Position numbers and translations under genes: made by a program
Part shown: piece after piece, positions 1 through 6,197 of the stretch
How positions within the stretch are numbered: the first letter of the stretch is position 1
How the letters are laid out: the number at the start of each line of letters is the position of its first letter
Notes under the pieces: generated by a model
What the model saw: only the letters and a program-made list of their open reading frames with translations
Told to the model about the DNA's origin: nothing
Databases searched by the model: none
Source: Alphaproteobacteria bacterium
GTDB taxonomy: Bacteria; Pseudomonadota; Alphaproteobacteria; RF32; CAG-239
Direction: 5' to 3'
Assembly (NCBI GenBank): GCA_020025875.1
Contig: JAHHRI010000042.1
Span: forward strand, 1-11,147
DNA length: 11,147 nt

Positions 1-136
1 TTACTTATTTAAAAAATATTTAGCAATATTAAGAAAAAAATATGCTTTTATATTGAAAAAACAGATAAAATTTATTTTGAACGGTGTATTTAAAACGGTA
101 GAGAAATCCGCCTTTGCACCTCCTCGGACAAACGTG
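1..136. other. AT-rich intergenic stretch downstream of nth
   Basis: No convincing gene lies between the nth stop and the window edge. The sequence is strongly AT-rich. At 15-30 two AATATT arms flank a 4-nt TAGC loop. Read on the minus strand, this small hairpin is followed by a run of T, so it could be a weak terminator for the tsaD-nth operon, but a stem made only of A and T is poor support. Confidence 0.4.
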
Positions 137-772
137 TCATATCCTTTTGTCTGCCGAACGACAATAGGCACTGACCAAACATTTTTCACATTCCGGTTTT
201 TGAGCTTTGCAGACATAGCGTCCGAACAAAACCAACCAATGGTTGGCATACATTAAATATTTTTCCGGCAGCTGTTTGAGCATATCTTTTTCCACCGCTG
301 CCACCGTTTTTCCCTGACTGAAATCGAGGCGATGCGCAATTCTGAAAACGTGCGTATCCACTGCCATTGTCGGTTTATGAAACCACACATTGCGTAAAAC
401 ATTGGCTGTTTTGTGACCGACGCCGGGCAGACTTTCCAGCTTTTTCTGATCTTCGGGAACCTCGCAATCATAATCCCGAACAAGAATTTCGCTCATAGCA
501 ATCACATTTTTTGCTTTATTGTTATAAAGCCCGATGGTTTTGATATATTTCTTCAGTTCTTCCACGCCGAGCGCCGCCATTTTGAGCGGGGTATCCGCCA
601 CCTTAAACAATTCTTTTGTTGCCTTGTTAACCCCTTTATCGGTACTTTGGGCAGACAACATAATGGCTACCAACAAGGTAAATGCGTTAGAATATTCCAA
701 CTCGCTCTTAGGAGCCGGATCATTGGCTGAAAAAATATCGAATATTTCCAAAATTTCTTTTTGTTCTCTCAT
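137..772 (-). CDS. nth: Endonuclease III (DNA glycosylase/AP lyase)
   Basis: This base-excision-repair enzyme removes oxidised pyrimidines from DNA and cuts the resulting abasic site by beta-elimination. The 211-residue protein matches the usual family length. The helix-hairpin-helix reads LPGVGHKTAN (115-124) and includes the catalytic Lys121. The second catalytic residue, Asp139, sits in AVDTHVFRIAHRL. The C-terminus has the four-cysteine [4Fe-4S] loop C188-X6-C195-X2-C198-X5-C204, so all hallmark residues are present. A strong Shine-Dalgarno sequence, AGGAGGTG, lies at 780-787 on the minus strand, 7 nt before the ATG and inside the end of tsaD. The start codon overlaps the tsaD stop as ATGA, so the two genes are translationally coupled and probably co-transcribed from upstream of tsaD. 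Confidence 0.96.
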   Translation of the reverse strand: MREQKEILEIFDIFSANDPAPKSELEYSNAFTLLVAIMLSAQSTDKGVNKATKELFKVADTPLKMAALGVEELKKYIKTIGLYNNKAKNVIAMSEILVRDYDCEVPEDQKKLESLPGVGHKTANVLRNVWFHKPTMAVDTHVFRIAHRLDFSQGKTVAAVEKDMLKQLPEKYLMYANHWLVLFGRYVCKAQKPECEKCLVSAYCRSADKRI

Positions 773-1845
773 GCTTTGACACCTCCTGCGCCGGCAGCTT
801 TCGGCGCCGTTTCGTCAAGCGGCCATCGCGGTCTGGGTTTGAAATCCAAATTGTCGCTCAGCCCTTTAAGAAAACGCTCCATTCCCGCCCAAGCAATCAT
901 GGCACCGTTATCGGTACACCAGCGAAGCGGGGGAGCGGCAAAAACCAACCCTTTTTCGGCCGCAAGCTTTTCTAACTGCCGGCGCAAATAACCATTGGCC
1001 GCCACTCCTCCGGCAACCACCAAATGTTTTCCCGTCGGATATTTTTGCTTAAAAATATCGGTTGCCCGATCCAATTTTTCGGTTAGGCACTCGGCTGCCG
1101 TTTTTTGAAAACAGGCACAAATGTCAGCAGTGTCTGTCTTTGACAGAATCACATGTTCGATATTGCCTTTTTCATCATAAGATTCGATAATTTTGCGCAC
1201 CGCCGTTTTTAATCCGGAAAAAGAAAGGTTACAATCGTTTGAGTTTCTTAAAGGGTGAGGCAGCACAAAACGGTTTTCGTTGCCTATTTCCGCCATTTTT
1301 TCAATCATCGGACCGCCCGGATAACCCAATCCGAGCATTTTTGCCACTTTATCGAAAGCCTCGCCGGCGGCATCGTCAATAGTGGTTCCCAAACGTTGGT
1401 AGTCGCCCACCCCCTTCACCGCCAAAATCTGGCAATGTCCGCCGGAAACCAACAACAGCAGATAGGGATATTCGACATTGTTTGTCAATCTGGAAACAAG
1501 TGCGTGTCCTTCCAAGTGATTAACAGCAATAAAAGGTTTGTTGAGAGCAAAAGCCAGAGCTTTGGCGGCCATTACCCCAACAACCACACCGCCGATCAGC
1601 CCCGGTCCAGAAGTGGCGGCCACGGCATCAATTTCTTCCGGTCCGATACCTGCTTTATGAAAAGTGTGTTCAATAACCCCGTCTATATGGTCAAGATGCG
1701 AACGGGCGGCAATTTCCGGTACCACACCGCCGTAAATTTTGTGTTCATCTTGCGAAAGCACCGTTTCGGCAAGAATCTCTCTTTTTTCGTTTACCAATGC
1801 TGCTGCCGTTTCATCGCAGCTGCTTTCTATTCCCAAAACAATCAT
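769..1845 (-). CDS. tsaD: tRNA N6-adenosine threonylcarbamoyltransferase TsaD
   Basis: TsaD transfers the threonylcarbamoyl group from threonylcarbamoyl-AMP to A37 of tRNAs that read ANN codons, working in the cytoplasm with TsaB and TsaE. The protein is 358 residues with the ASKHA ATPase fold. It opens with GIESSCDETAAAL (5-17). The metal-binding HLEGH motif supplies His110 and His114, LVSGGH lies at 132-137, and the third metal ligand Asp312 is in CTDNGAMIAWAG. The C-terminus ends in a short Ala/Gly-rich tail. It is the first gene of a two-gene operon with nth. Its ribosome binding site is weak (a purine-rich AAAGATAAAA), but the N-terminal family motif fixes the start. In many alphaproteobacteria tsaD is divergent from the heme genes hemC-hemD and then the Mic60 homologue. 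Here the Mic60-like gene directly faces it. Confidence 0.97.
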   Translation of the reverse strand: MIVLGIESSCDETAAALVNEKREILAETVLSQDEHKIYGGVVPEIAARSHLDHIDGVIEHTFHKAGIGPEEIDAVAATSGPGLIGGVVVGVMAAKALAFALNKPFIAVNHLEGHALVSRLTNNVEYPYLLLLVSGGHCQILAVKGVGDYQRLGTTIDDAAGEAFDKVAKMLGLGYPGGPMIEKMAEIGNENRFVLPHPLRNSNDCNLSFSGLKTAVRKIIESYDEKGNIEHVILSKTDTADICACFQKTAAECLTEKLDRATDIFKQKYPTGKHLVVAGGVAANGYLRRQLEKLAAEKGLVFAAPPLRWCTDNGAMIAWAGMERFLKGLSDNLDFKPRPRWPLDETAPKAAGAGGVKA

Positions 1846-1925
1846 TATTTTATCTTTGACAAATTTTTAACCTTTGACCGCTACTATATATCAAAGAAGT
1901 GAATATTACAAAGGAAAAACAAGCA
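1846..1925. promoter_or_regulatory. Divergent promoter region between tsaD and the Mic60-like gene
   Basis: This 80-nt gap must carry the promoters of both divergent operons. On the plus strand TTTGAC occurs twice, in the blocks ending at 1860 and 1878, and TATATA follows at 1885-1890. None of the possible -35/-10 spacings is close to 17 nt, so the exact promoter is undecided. The plus-strand ribosome binding site AAAGGA at 1910-1915 favours translation of the downstream gene from the ATG at 1926 over an in-frame GTG at 1899. Confidence 0.35.
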
Positions 1926-2984
1926 ATGGAAAAAGATAAATCTGCCAATGCGGACAAAAGTGAACCGGTTTTACCAACCCGATCAACAACCGACACCTCG
2001 GTAAAGAAGATCCGCTTCGTTGGCGTCTTACGCTTCGTCGCCGCCGTTTTGCTCATCCTGATGGCATCGACGGCCGCCTTGTTTTATTATCAAACATTTA
2101 TGACGGAAAGCATCGGCGTCAATACTCAAAAAATCAACGACGACAAGCAACAAATCCGCCACCCTGTCATCCCCGAGGTGAGAGAAACGAAAATTCAAAC
2201 ACCTCCGACACCGGTTGCCCAACAACCGCAAGAAAAAATAACCGAAATAAAATATATCATTCCCGAAAGTATTACCAACTCGATCAACGGCTTGCATGAC
2301 AAAGTCGGCAAAATGGAAACGCTGGCTGACCAATATATGAATATCAAAGCCGATTCTTCGGCTGTTATCAGTCTTGGCGAAAGGCTCGACAAGCTGGAAA
2401 AACGAACCGAAAAACTGGCAAAAATATCCAACAGCGGCGCCCTCATACTCACCGCCGCACTCATGATTCGCGAAAATGCCGCCGCCGGACAATCGGTGCG
2501 CTTTGAAGCAGAAATGTTAAAACAGTTGGCAGCCGACCAAACAGATCTTGAAACCGCCGTCAACTATATTTACAACAATTCTTCACGTCAATATCCTGCA
2601 AACAAAAGCCTAAACAAAAGTTTTAACCGCATCAGTCGGCGTATGATTTACGACCTCAAACATCAAGGGAACTGGAAAGATCGCTTACTGCGCAAAATAA
2701 GCGAATATATCCATATTTCCACTCCGCAGTCCGACAGTCGCGAAAATATGGAAATAAAAACATTGGAAGAAATGAGAGATTATGTAGACGAAGGGCAATT
2801 TGCCCTTGCGGTTGAACTTCTTTCTCGTCCGGAAAACAAACCCCTGCTTACCGATGAGGCGCTCAACCAATGGTTTTTGATAACCGATTCCAAACTGAAA
2901 TTTAACCGCTTTCTGTCAGAAATTTGCGCATATTCGCTGTCTTTGATGAAAACCGAGGAATTGAAAGATGTTGCCCTCCCTTAA
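1926..2984 (+). CDS. Mic60/mitofilin-like inner-membrane protein (COG4223 type)
   Basis: The 352-residue protein has a cytoplasmic N-terminus of about 30 residues, rich in charge and Ser/Thr. One hydrophobic segment follows at about 32-55, then a Pro/Gln-rich linker (80-105) and a probable coiled coil (115-170). The C-terminal half resembles the alphaproteobacterial mitofilin family: an ALILTAALMIRENAAAGQSVRFEAEM-type helical block at 172-197, a W-K-D-R-L segment near 250, and the closing module of alternating helices (DEGQFALAVELLSRPE at 288-303, then W316). Family members bend the inner membrane at contact sites with the outer membrane, and mitochondrial Mic60 descends from them. No catalytic motif is visible. 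The ATG at 1926 is preferred because AAAGGA lies 10 nt upstream. The GTG at 1899 would add nine residues with a poorer site. The gene ends inside the kinase gene. Assignment rests on architecture and on position beside tsaD. Confidence 0.72.
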   Translation: MEKDKSANADKSEPVLPTRSTTDTSVKKIRFVGVLRFVAAVLLILMASTAALFYYQTFMTESIGVNTQKINDDKQQIRHPVIPEVRETKIQTPPTPVAQQPQEKITEIKYIIPESITNSINGLHDKVGKMETLADQYMNIKADSSAVISLGERLDKLEKRTEKLAKISNSGALILTAALMIRENAAAGQSVRFEAEMLKQLAADQTDLETAVNYIYNNSSRQYPANKSLNKSFNRISRRMIYDLKHQGNWKDRLLRKISEYIHISTPQSDSRENMEIKTLEEMRDYVDEGQFALAVELLSRPENKPLLTDEALNQWFLITDSKLKFNRFLSEICAYSLSLMKTEELKDVALP

Positions 2985-4368
2985 ACAAATTGCCGACTTA
3001 TGGCAACGGGAATATGAAAATGCACCGGCAACATTGGCCCAGATGAACCAAATCGACACGCTGGTTACGGCGTTTAACGTCAATGTCGATTCTGTTGTCA
3101 AAATCAGCGGTTTGCAGCTACAACAATACATAGAGCGTTTCGGGCTCACGGCAGACGAACTGAAAAACGACACCAACCACGGCATCTTTAGCCCGAAGGA
3201 TATTTTTCGCGGTATATTCCGCTGTTTTAGCTTAGGCATTGCCGAGGAGTGGATTGCCGAAGATAAAGCAGTCTACAGCTGGATGAAAAAAGAGTTCGGC
3301 ACCAAAAATCTGCAAATGGGCGCGCAGGCGGGAATTATTGCCAACACCATGTCTTTGACCGGTATTAACCGAATTATCACCCATGTCGGCGCTTTGGGTA
3401 AACTGCAATCGCAGCAGTTTTTCAAACGCCAACGTTTGCTTTCTTTTGACCAAAACGGTGAACTCAAACCGGCTTACACCATTACCCGCGAAAACGAAGA
3501 AACTTCCATACACTGGATTATCGAATTTGATCGCGGTGATTGTCTGAAATTGGCAGATCAAACTTTTATCTGCCCCAAATCAAACCGTTTTATCGCCACA
3601 TACGATCCGGTGCTGTTTAATCTGCAGATTGATCCGCATTTTGTCGACTATACTTGCCGGCACAAAGCCGACTATATCATTCTTTCCGGCTATCAGGCTT
3701 TGAGCGAACATAACAACGGTGTCGAATTGCTCAAAAAAACAATTCCGATTATCCAAAAATGGCAACCGCAACCGCTGATACATTTGGAAATAGCCTCCAC
3801 TCAGGATACCGCCGTCCGAGAAGCAATCATTCGTCAGATTATGCCGATTGTCGATTCTGTCGGGTTTAACGAAAGAGAAGCGCTCGACTTATTAGATACT
3901 ATCGGTTGCTCGGACATTGCCGACAAGATTCGCCTCAATCAACAACCGGCAGATATGCTGGAAGCACTTATGGCAATCAAACAAAAAACCGGTTGTCCGC
4001 GCATACAGCTGCATATGTTTGGGCTGTATGTCACAATACAAAACTCCGATTTTGTCCTAACCCCTAAAGCCAACCAAAGAGGCATGGTGCTGGCAGCTGT
4101 TGCGGCGGCCTCCAAAGCAACGCTCGGAAAACTGACGGATTATAAAGATTTTACCGCTGCCATCGGCTTGTCTGTCAGCGGCTGCGGCATAAACGGTTTA
4201 AAAGAACTGGCGCGCACACTCGGCGACTCCGAATTTGTCAACCGTGGCATTGGCCAATACCGCGGATTTGACATCATTGCGGTTCCGACCATTATTGTTG
4301 ACCGCCCGAAAACACTTGTCGGTATGGGTGATACCATTTCTGCTTTTTCGCTGCTTGGCGCACGCTGA
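2968..4368 (+). CDS. ADP-dependent glucokinase/phosphofructokinase family sugar kinase
   Basis: This 466-residue protein reads as a full-length member of the ADP-specific glucokinase/phosphofructokinase family (ribokinase superfamily), whose members phosphorylate glucose or fructose-6-phosphate using ADP instead of ATP. The motifs appear in family order. An N-terminal glycine-rich segment, GAQAGIIAN, ends at Asn126. LSGYQALSEHNNG is in mid-protein. HLE (His272-Leu-Glu274) corresponds to the HXE motif. SVGFNERE contains the NXXE magnesium motif (Asn301-Glu304). RIQLHMFGLYV and VPTIIVDRP follow, then the C-terminal GMGD catalytic motif with Asp455 as the probable base, followed by TIS. No key residue looks lost, so activity is expected. 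Whether the sugar is glucose, fructose-6-phosphate or another cannot be told by eye. A GAGGA ribosome binding site at 2954-2958 precedes the ATG by 9 nt. The gene overlaps the Mic60-like gene by 17 nt, indicating one operon, and ends 5 nt from the convergent dnaQ stop. Confidence 0.88.
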   Translation: MLPSLKQIADLWQREYENAPATLAQMNQIDTLVTAFNVNVDSVVKISGLQLQQYIERFGLTADELKNDTNHGIFSPKDIFRGIFRCFSLGIAEEWIAEDKAVYSWMKKEFGTKNLQMGAQAGIIANTMSLTGINRIITHVGALGKLQSQQFFKRQRLLSFDQNGELKPAYTITRENEETSIHWIIEFDRGDCLKLADQTFICPKSNRFIATYDPVLFNLQIDPHFVDYTCRHKADYIILSGYQALSEHNNGVELLKKTIPIIQKWQPQPLIHLEIASTQDTAVREAIIRQIMPIVDSVGFNEREALDLLDTIGCSDIADKIRLNQQPADMLEALMAIKQKTGCPRIQLHMFGLYVTIQNSDFVLTPKANQRGMVLAAVAAASKATLGKLTDYKDFTAAIGLSVSGCGINGLKELARTLGDSEFVNRGIGQYRGFDIIAVPTIIVDRPKTLVGMGDTISAFSLLGAR

Positions 4369-4373
4369 TTTGA

Positions 4374-5108
4374 TCACATTTGTTTTTTATCGTCTGTTGA
4401 CGGTTCGCTCAACCACAGGGCGTTTTTTAACTTATGCTCTAAGAAATCCAAATGCTCCGCTTCTTCTTCCGGCGTCGGCGGAAAAACTCTAAGCGGTCTT
4501 AACTTGCGCTCGGCTGCAAAAAACGTGCCGTTGCCGGTCTGCTGATTATTATCGCTTTCCTGCTTGGGCAACATACTCGGCTCGGCACCTCCCAACAGTT
4601 CCAAATAAACATCGGCAAGCAATTCGGCATCAAGCAAGGCGCCGTGTTTTGTGCGGTGGCTGTTGTCGATATTAAATCTTTTACACAATGCGTCGAGGTT
4701 GTTTTTTGCGCCGGGGAATTTCTTGCGCGCCATTTCCAGCGTATCGATCACCCGATCCCACTCATATTCCGCACGTCCGAGTTTTTTCAGTTCAAAATTA
4801 ATGAACTTAATATCAAACGATGCATTATGCGCCACCAAAATGCCGTCATCACCGACAAATTCAATAAATGACGCCGCCACTTCGGCAAACACGGGATAAT
4901 CTTTTAAAAATTCTTCCGTCAGCCCGTGTACGGCAACCACTTCTTCGGGAACCCCTCGTTCCGGATTGATATATTGGTGATAGCTGCGTCCGCTCGGGAT
5001 ATGATTAATCAATTCAACAGCGCCGATTTCAACCAACCGATCACCGTTTTCGGGAGACAGTCCGGTTGTTTCCGTATCAAACACGATTTCACGCAAACCT
5101 GTGTTCAT
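4374..5108 (-). CDS. dnaQ: DNA polymerase III epsilon subunit (3'-5' proofreading exonuclease)
   Basis: The epsilon subunit proofreads newly made DNA in the polymerase III core. The 244-residue protein has the DnaQ-type DEDDh exonuclease domain: Exo I DTETTG with Asp11 and Glu13, Exo II HNASFD with Asp99, and Exo III-epsilon HGALLD with His155 and Asp160. The segment after 175 is a flexible Gln/Asn-rich linker. It ends in an R-P-L-R-V-F-P-x-T-x-E-E-E-A-E-H block near 204-219, a tail seen in alphaproteobacterial DnaQ that probably contacts the polymerase subunit. Only one base separates its ATG from the coaE stop, so the two are co-transcribed, and GGAG inside the end of coaE serves as ribosome binding site. 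The coaE-dnaQ pairing beside the origin matches Caulobacter. Confidence 0.96.
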   Translation of the reverse strand: MNTGLREIVFDTETTGLSPENGDRLVEIGAVELINHIPSGRSYHQYINPERGVPEEVVAVHGLTEEFLKDYPVFAEVAASFIEFVGDDGILVAHNASFDIKFINFELKKLGRAEYEWDRVIDTLEMARKKFPGAKNNLDALCKRFNIDNSHRTKHGALLDAELLADVYLELLGGAEPSMLPKQESDNNQQTGNGTFFAAERKLRPLRVFPPTPEEEAEHLDFLEHKLKNALWLSEPSTDDKKQM

Positions 5109-5109
5109 C

Positions 5110-5694
5110 TCAATCTTTCTCCAGTTCGTTTAACAAGGCAACCACTTCCAGTTTTAACAAATTGATCGGCTTGTCGGTGTCAATAACCACATCTGCCATT
5201 TGCTTTTTCTTTTCGTTACTCATCTGCACATTATTAATCTTGTCAAAATCTTCGCCGTTGACGCGGTCGCGTTCCATCACCCGTTGTTTTTGAATATTGT
5301 AGTCAACATCAGCCACAATCACCCGATCGCAGTAGGTTTCCCAGCCCATTTCAAAAAGCAATGCCACATCGAGAAAAAACAAACCATTATATCGGCTGTT
5401 GCGGCAAATGACAGATTTCAAATAACGACGCAAAAAAGGATGAGTCATATCTTCAAGCGTTTTTAATCGGGCATTGTCGTTAAATACGATGTTTCGCAGC
5501 TTGCGCTTATTGACCGTATGGTTTTCAACCGTTTCGGGAAACACTTCGCGAATGCGGTTAATGAACTCTTTGTTAAAATATAAACGTCTAACCCAAGCGT
5601 CTACATCAAAAACCGTGTAACCTTCTTTTCTTATGATGCGGGCGATCGTGGTTTTGCCGCAACCGATAGAACCGGTAATTGCAATCAGTCTCAT
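5110..5694 (-). CDS. coaE: Dephospho-CoA kinase
   Basis: CoaE catalyses the last step of coenzyme A synthesis, phosphorylating the 3'-hydroxyl of the ribose of dephospho-CoA with ATP. The 194-residue protein starts with the P-loop ITGSIGCGKTT (6-16, Lys14), where the family more often has GSGKS. FDVDAWVRRLY (29-39) corresponds to the substrate-binding DAD-x-x-x-H-x-L-Y region, with Arg in place of the usual His. The lid motif MERDRVNGEDFDKINNVQMS and the closing ADVVIDTD are both typical. It is the first gene of the coaE-dnaQ operon. Its ribosome binding site is weak (AGAAGA, 2-3 nt from the ATG), but the P-loop position fixes the start. A sigma-70-like promoter lies about 50 nt upstream in the origin-like gap. 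Confidence 0.95.
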   Translation of the reverse strand: MRLIAITGSIGCGKTTIARIIRKEGYTVFDVDAWVRRLYFNKEFINRIREVFPETVENHTVNKRKLRNIVFNDNARLKTLEDMTHPFLRRYLKSVICRNSRYNGLFFLDVALLFEMGWETYCDRVIVADVDYNIQKQRVMERDRVNGEDFDKINNVQMSNEKKKQMADVVIDTDKPINLLKLEVVALLNELEKD

Positions 5695-5726
5695 TTCTTC
5701 TAAAACCTGAATTTATTAACAACCCC

Positions 5727-5735
5727 TGTGCATAA
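5727..5735 (-). promoter_or_regulatory. DnaA box TTATGCACA
   Basis: Exact match to the DnaA consensus TTATNCACA on the minus strand. It lies just downstream of the proposed coaE -10 element, in the coaE leader, so bound DnaA might also influence coaE-dnaQ transcription. Confidence 0.7.
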
Positions 5736-5752
5736 ACGGGATTTATGCCATA

Positions 5753-5780
5753 TTTATACTAATTAATCCCGATAATTCAA
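5753..5780 (-). promoter_or_regulatory. Candidate sigma-70 promoter for coaE-dnaQ
   Basis: On the minus strand TTGAAT (5775-5780) is followed after 16 nt by TATAAA (5753-5758). Transcription would start near 5746 and leave a leader of about 50 nt before the coaE ATG at 5694. The -10 element lies inside a 7-bp inverted repeat (CGGGATT at 5737-5743 and AATCCCG at 5765-5771). Confidence 0.5.
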
Positions 5781-5836
5781 ATTTAATAAAGCAAGATACT
5801 AACAGGTAGATAACTTTTATCAACCGATGTTAAAAT

Positions 5837-5845
5837 TTTGGATAA
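5837..5845 (-). promoter_or_regulatory. Near-consensus DnaA box TTATCCAAA
   Basis: On the minus strand this differs from TTATCCACA at one position (the eighth). It lies between the two exact boxes. A further weak candidate with two mismatches, TTATCAACC, is on the plus strand at 5817-5825. Confidence 0.4.
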
Positions 5846-5920
5846 GCATATTTATTAACAAATCGTAAATTTTTTTGTTTACAAAGCTGACTCGTGGCAA
5901 AAACACAAAGAAACGATATC

Positions 5921-5936
5921 TTAAAATTTAGTTAAC
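5921..5936 (+). promoter_or_regulatory. CtrA-like binding site TTAA-N7-TTAAC
   Basis: TTAA at 5921-5924, seven bases, then TTAAC at 5932-5936 match the CtrA consensus of Alphaproteobacteria exactly. In Caulobacter such sites in the origin block DnaA-driven initiation. This one lies 37 bp before the exact DnaA box at 5973. AT-rich sequence raises the chance rate, so confidence is moderate. Confidence 0.55.
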
Positions 5937-5943
5937 AAATTTA

Positions 5944-5959
5944 TTAACAAAAGATTAAA
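5944..5959 (+). promoter_or_regulatory. Second CtrA-like site TTAA-N7-TTAA
   Basis: TTAA at 5944-5947 and 5955-5958 are separated by seven bases. The final consensus C is replaced by A. It starts 8 nt after the upstream site, so four TTAA half-sites fall within 38 bp. Confidence 0.45.
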
Positions 5960-5972
5960 AACAGGATAAATC

Positions 5973-5981
5973 TGTGAATAA
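5973..5981 (-). promoter_or_regulatory. DnaA box TTATTCACA
   Basis: Exact match to TTATNCACA on the minus strand, 14 nt after the second CtrA-like site. A box close to CtrA sites resembles the arrangement in the Caulobacter origin. Confidence 0.7.
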
Positions 5982-6086
5982 AATTTAATCCACGATTTGC
6001 CCAAGGATATACAACCTACAAAAACCTTTTTAAAAATAATATGATTGGGCAAAGCAAGTGTTGAAAACTTTCCCGTTAACAAATAT

Positions 6087-6115
6087 TTGACAAGCATCAC
6101 TTTATGATTTATAAA
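6087..6115 (+). promoter_or_regulatory. Sigma-70 promoter for rho
   Basis: TTGACA at 6087-6092 is a perfect -35 box and TATAAA at 6110-6115 a near-perfect -10 box, separated by the optimal 17 nt. Transcription would start near 6122 and give a leader of about 75 nt. It lies on the right edge of the origin-like region, outside the DnaA and CtrA cluster. Confidence 0.7.
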
Positions 6116-6197
6116 CAAAATCGTCATATAGACTGTTTCCATACAGCATTTCTACACAATAAGACAATTTAAATTCCAACCATATCACGGACATTTC

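Larger units (their letters stand above)
5711..5950 (+). repeat. Three direct copies of ATTTATTAACAA
   Basis: Exact 12-bp copies lie at 5711-5722, 5850-5861 and 5939-5950, with start-to-start distances of 139 and 89 bp. The last two copies extend by one more A. They lie among the DnaA boxes, which would suit origin iterons or an AT-rich unwinding element. Because the region is so AT-rich, part of the similarity could be compositional. Each copy also contains TTAAC, the CtrA half-site. Confidence 0.6.
5695..6197. other. Candidate chromosomal replication origin (oriC), coaE-rho gap
   Basis: This 503-nt stretch has no credible gene and is much more AT-rich than the flanking genes. It contains two exact DnaA boxes (TTATNCACA) at 5727-5735 and 5973-5981, a one-mismatch box at 5837-5845, three copies of ATTTATTAACAA, two adjacent TTAA-N7-TTAA CtrA-like sites, and a GANTC methylation site at 5889-5893. 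Eight DnaA-box sequences (four variants, two strands) would give about 0.015 chance hits in 500 bp of even composition, somewhat more in AT-rich DNA, so two exact boxes are notable. In Caulobacter crescentus the origin lies between a hemE-side block containing rho and mnmE and a ppsR-maf-aroE-coaE-dnaQ block. This gap is the junction of the same two blocks. Genes on both sides mostly point away from it. GC skew and replication data were not available. Confidence 0.75.

Noticed and set aside
1..249. Minus-strand open frame of 82 codons overlapping the end of nth
   Set aside because: It overlaps the cluster-binding end of nth in another frame, and its remaining part is low-complexity Phe/Ile/Asn/Lys sequence typical of translated AT-rich DNA. 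It has no ribosome binding site.
1255..1902. Plus-strand open frame of 215 codons antisense to tsaD
   Set aside because: It lies almost wholly on the complement of tsaD, which has all family motifs. Its His/Phe/Gln-rich composition is that of a shadow frame.
5889..5893. GACTC as evidence for CcrM-controlled origin methylation
   Set aside because: GANTC is expected about twice in 500 bp by chance, so a single site carries no weight alone. It is only mentioned with the other origin signals.
5921..6142. Minus-strand open frame of 73 codons in the origin-like gap
   Set aside because: It runs through the CtrA-like sites, an exact DnaA box and the rho promoter, has no clear ribosome binding site, and its hydrophobic Ile/Leu/Phe-rich product is expected from AT-rich DNA.
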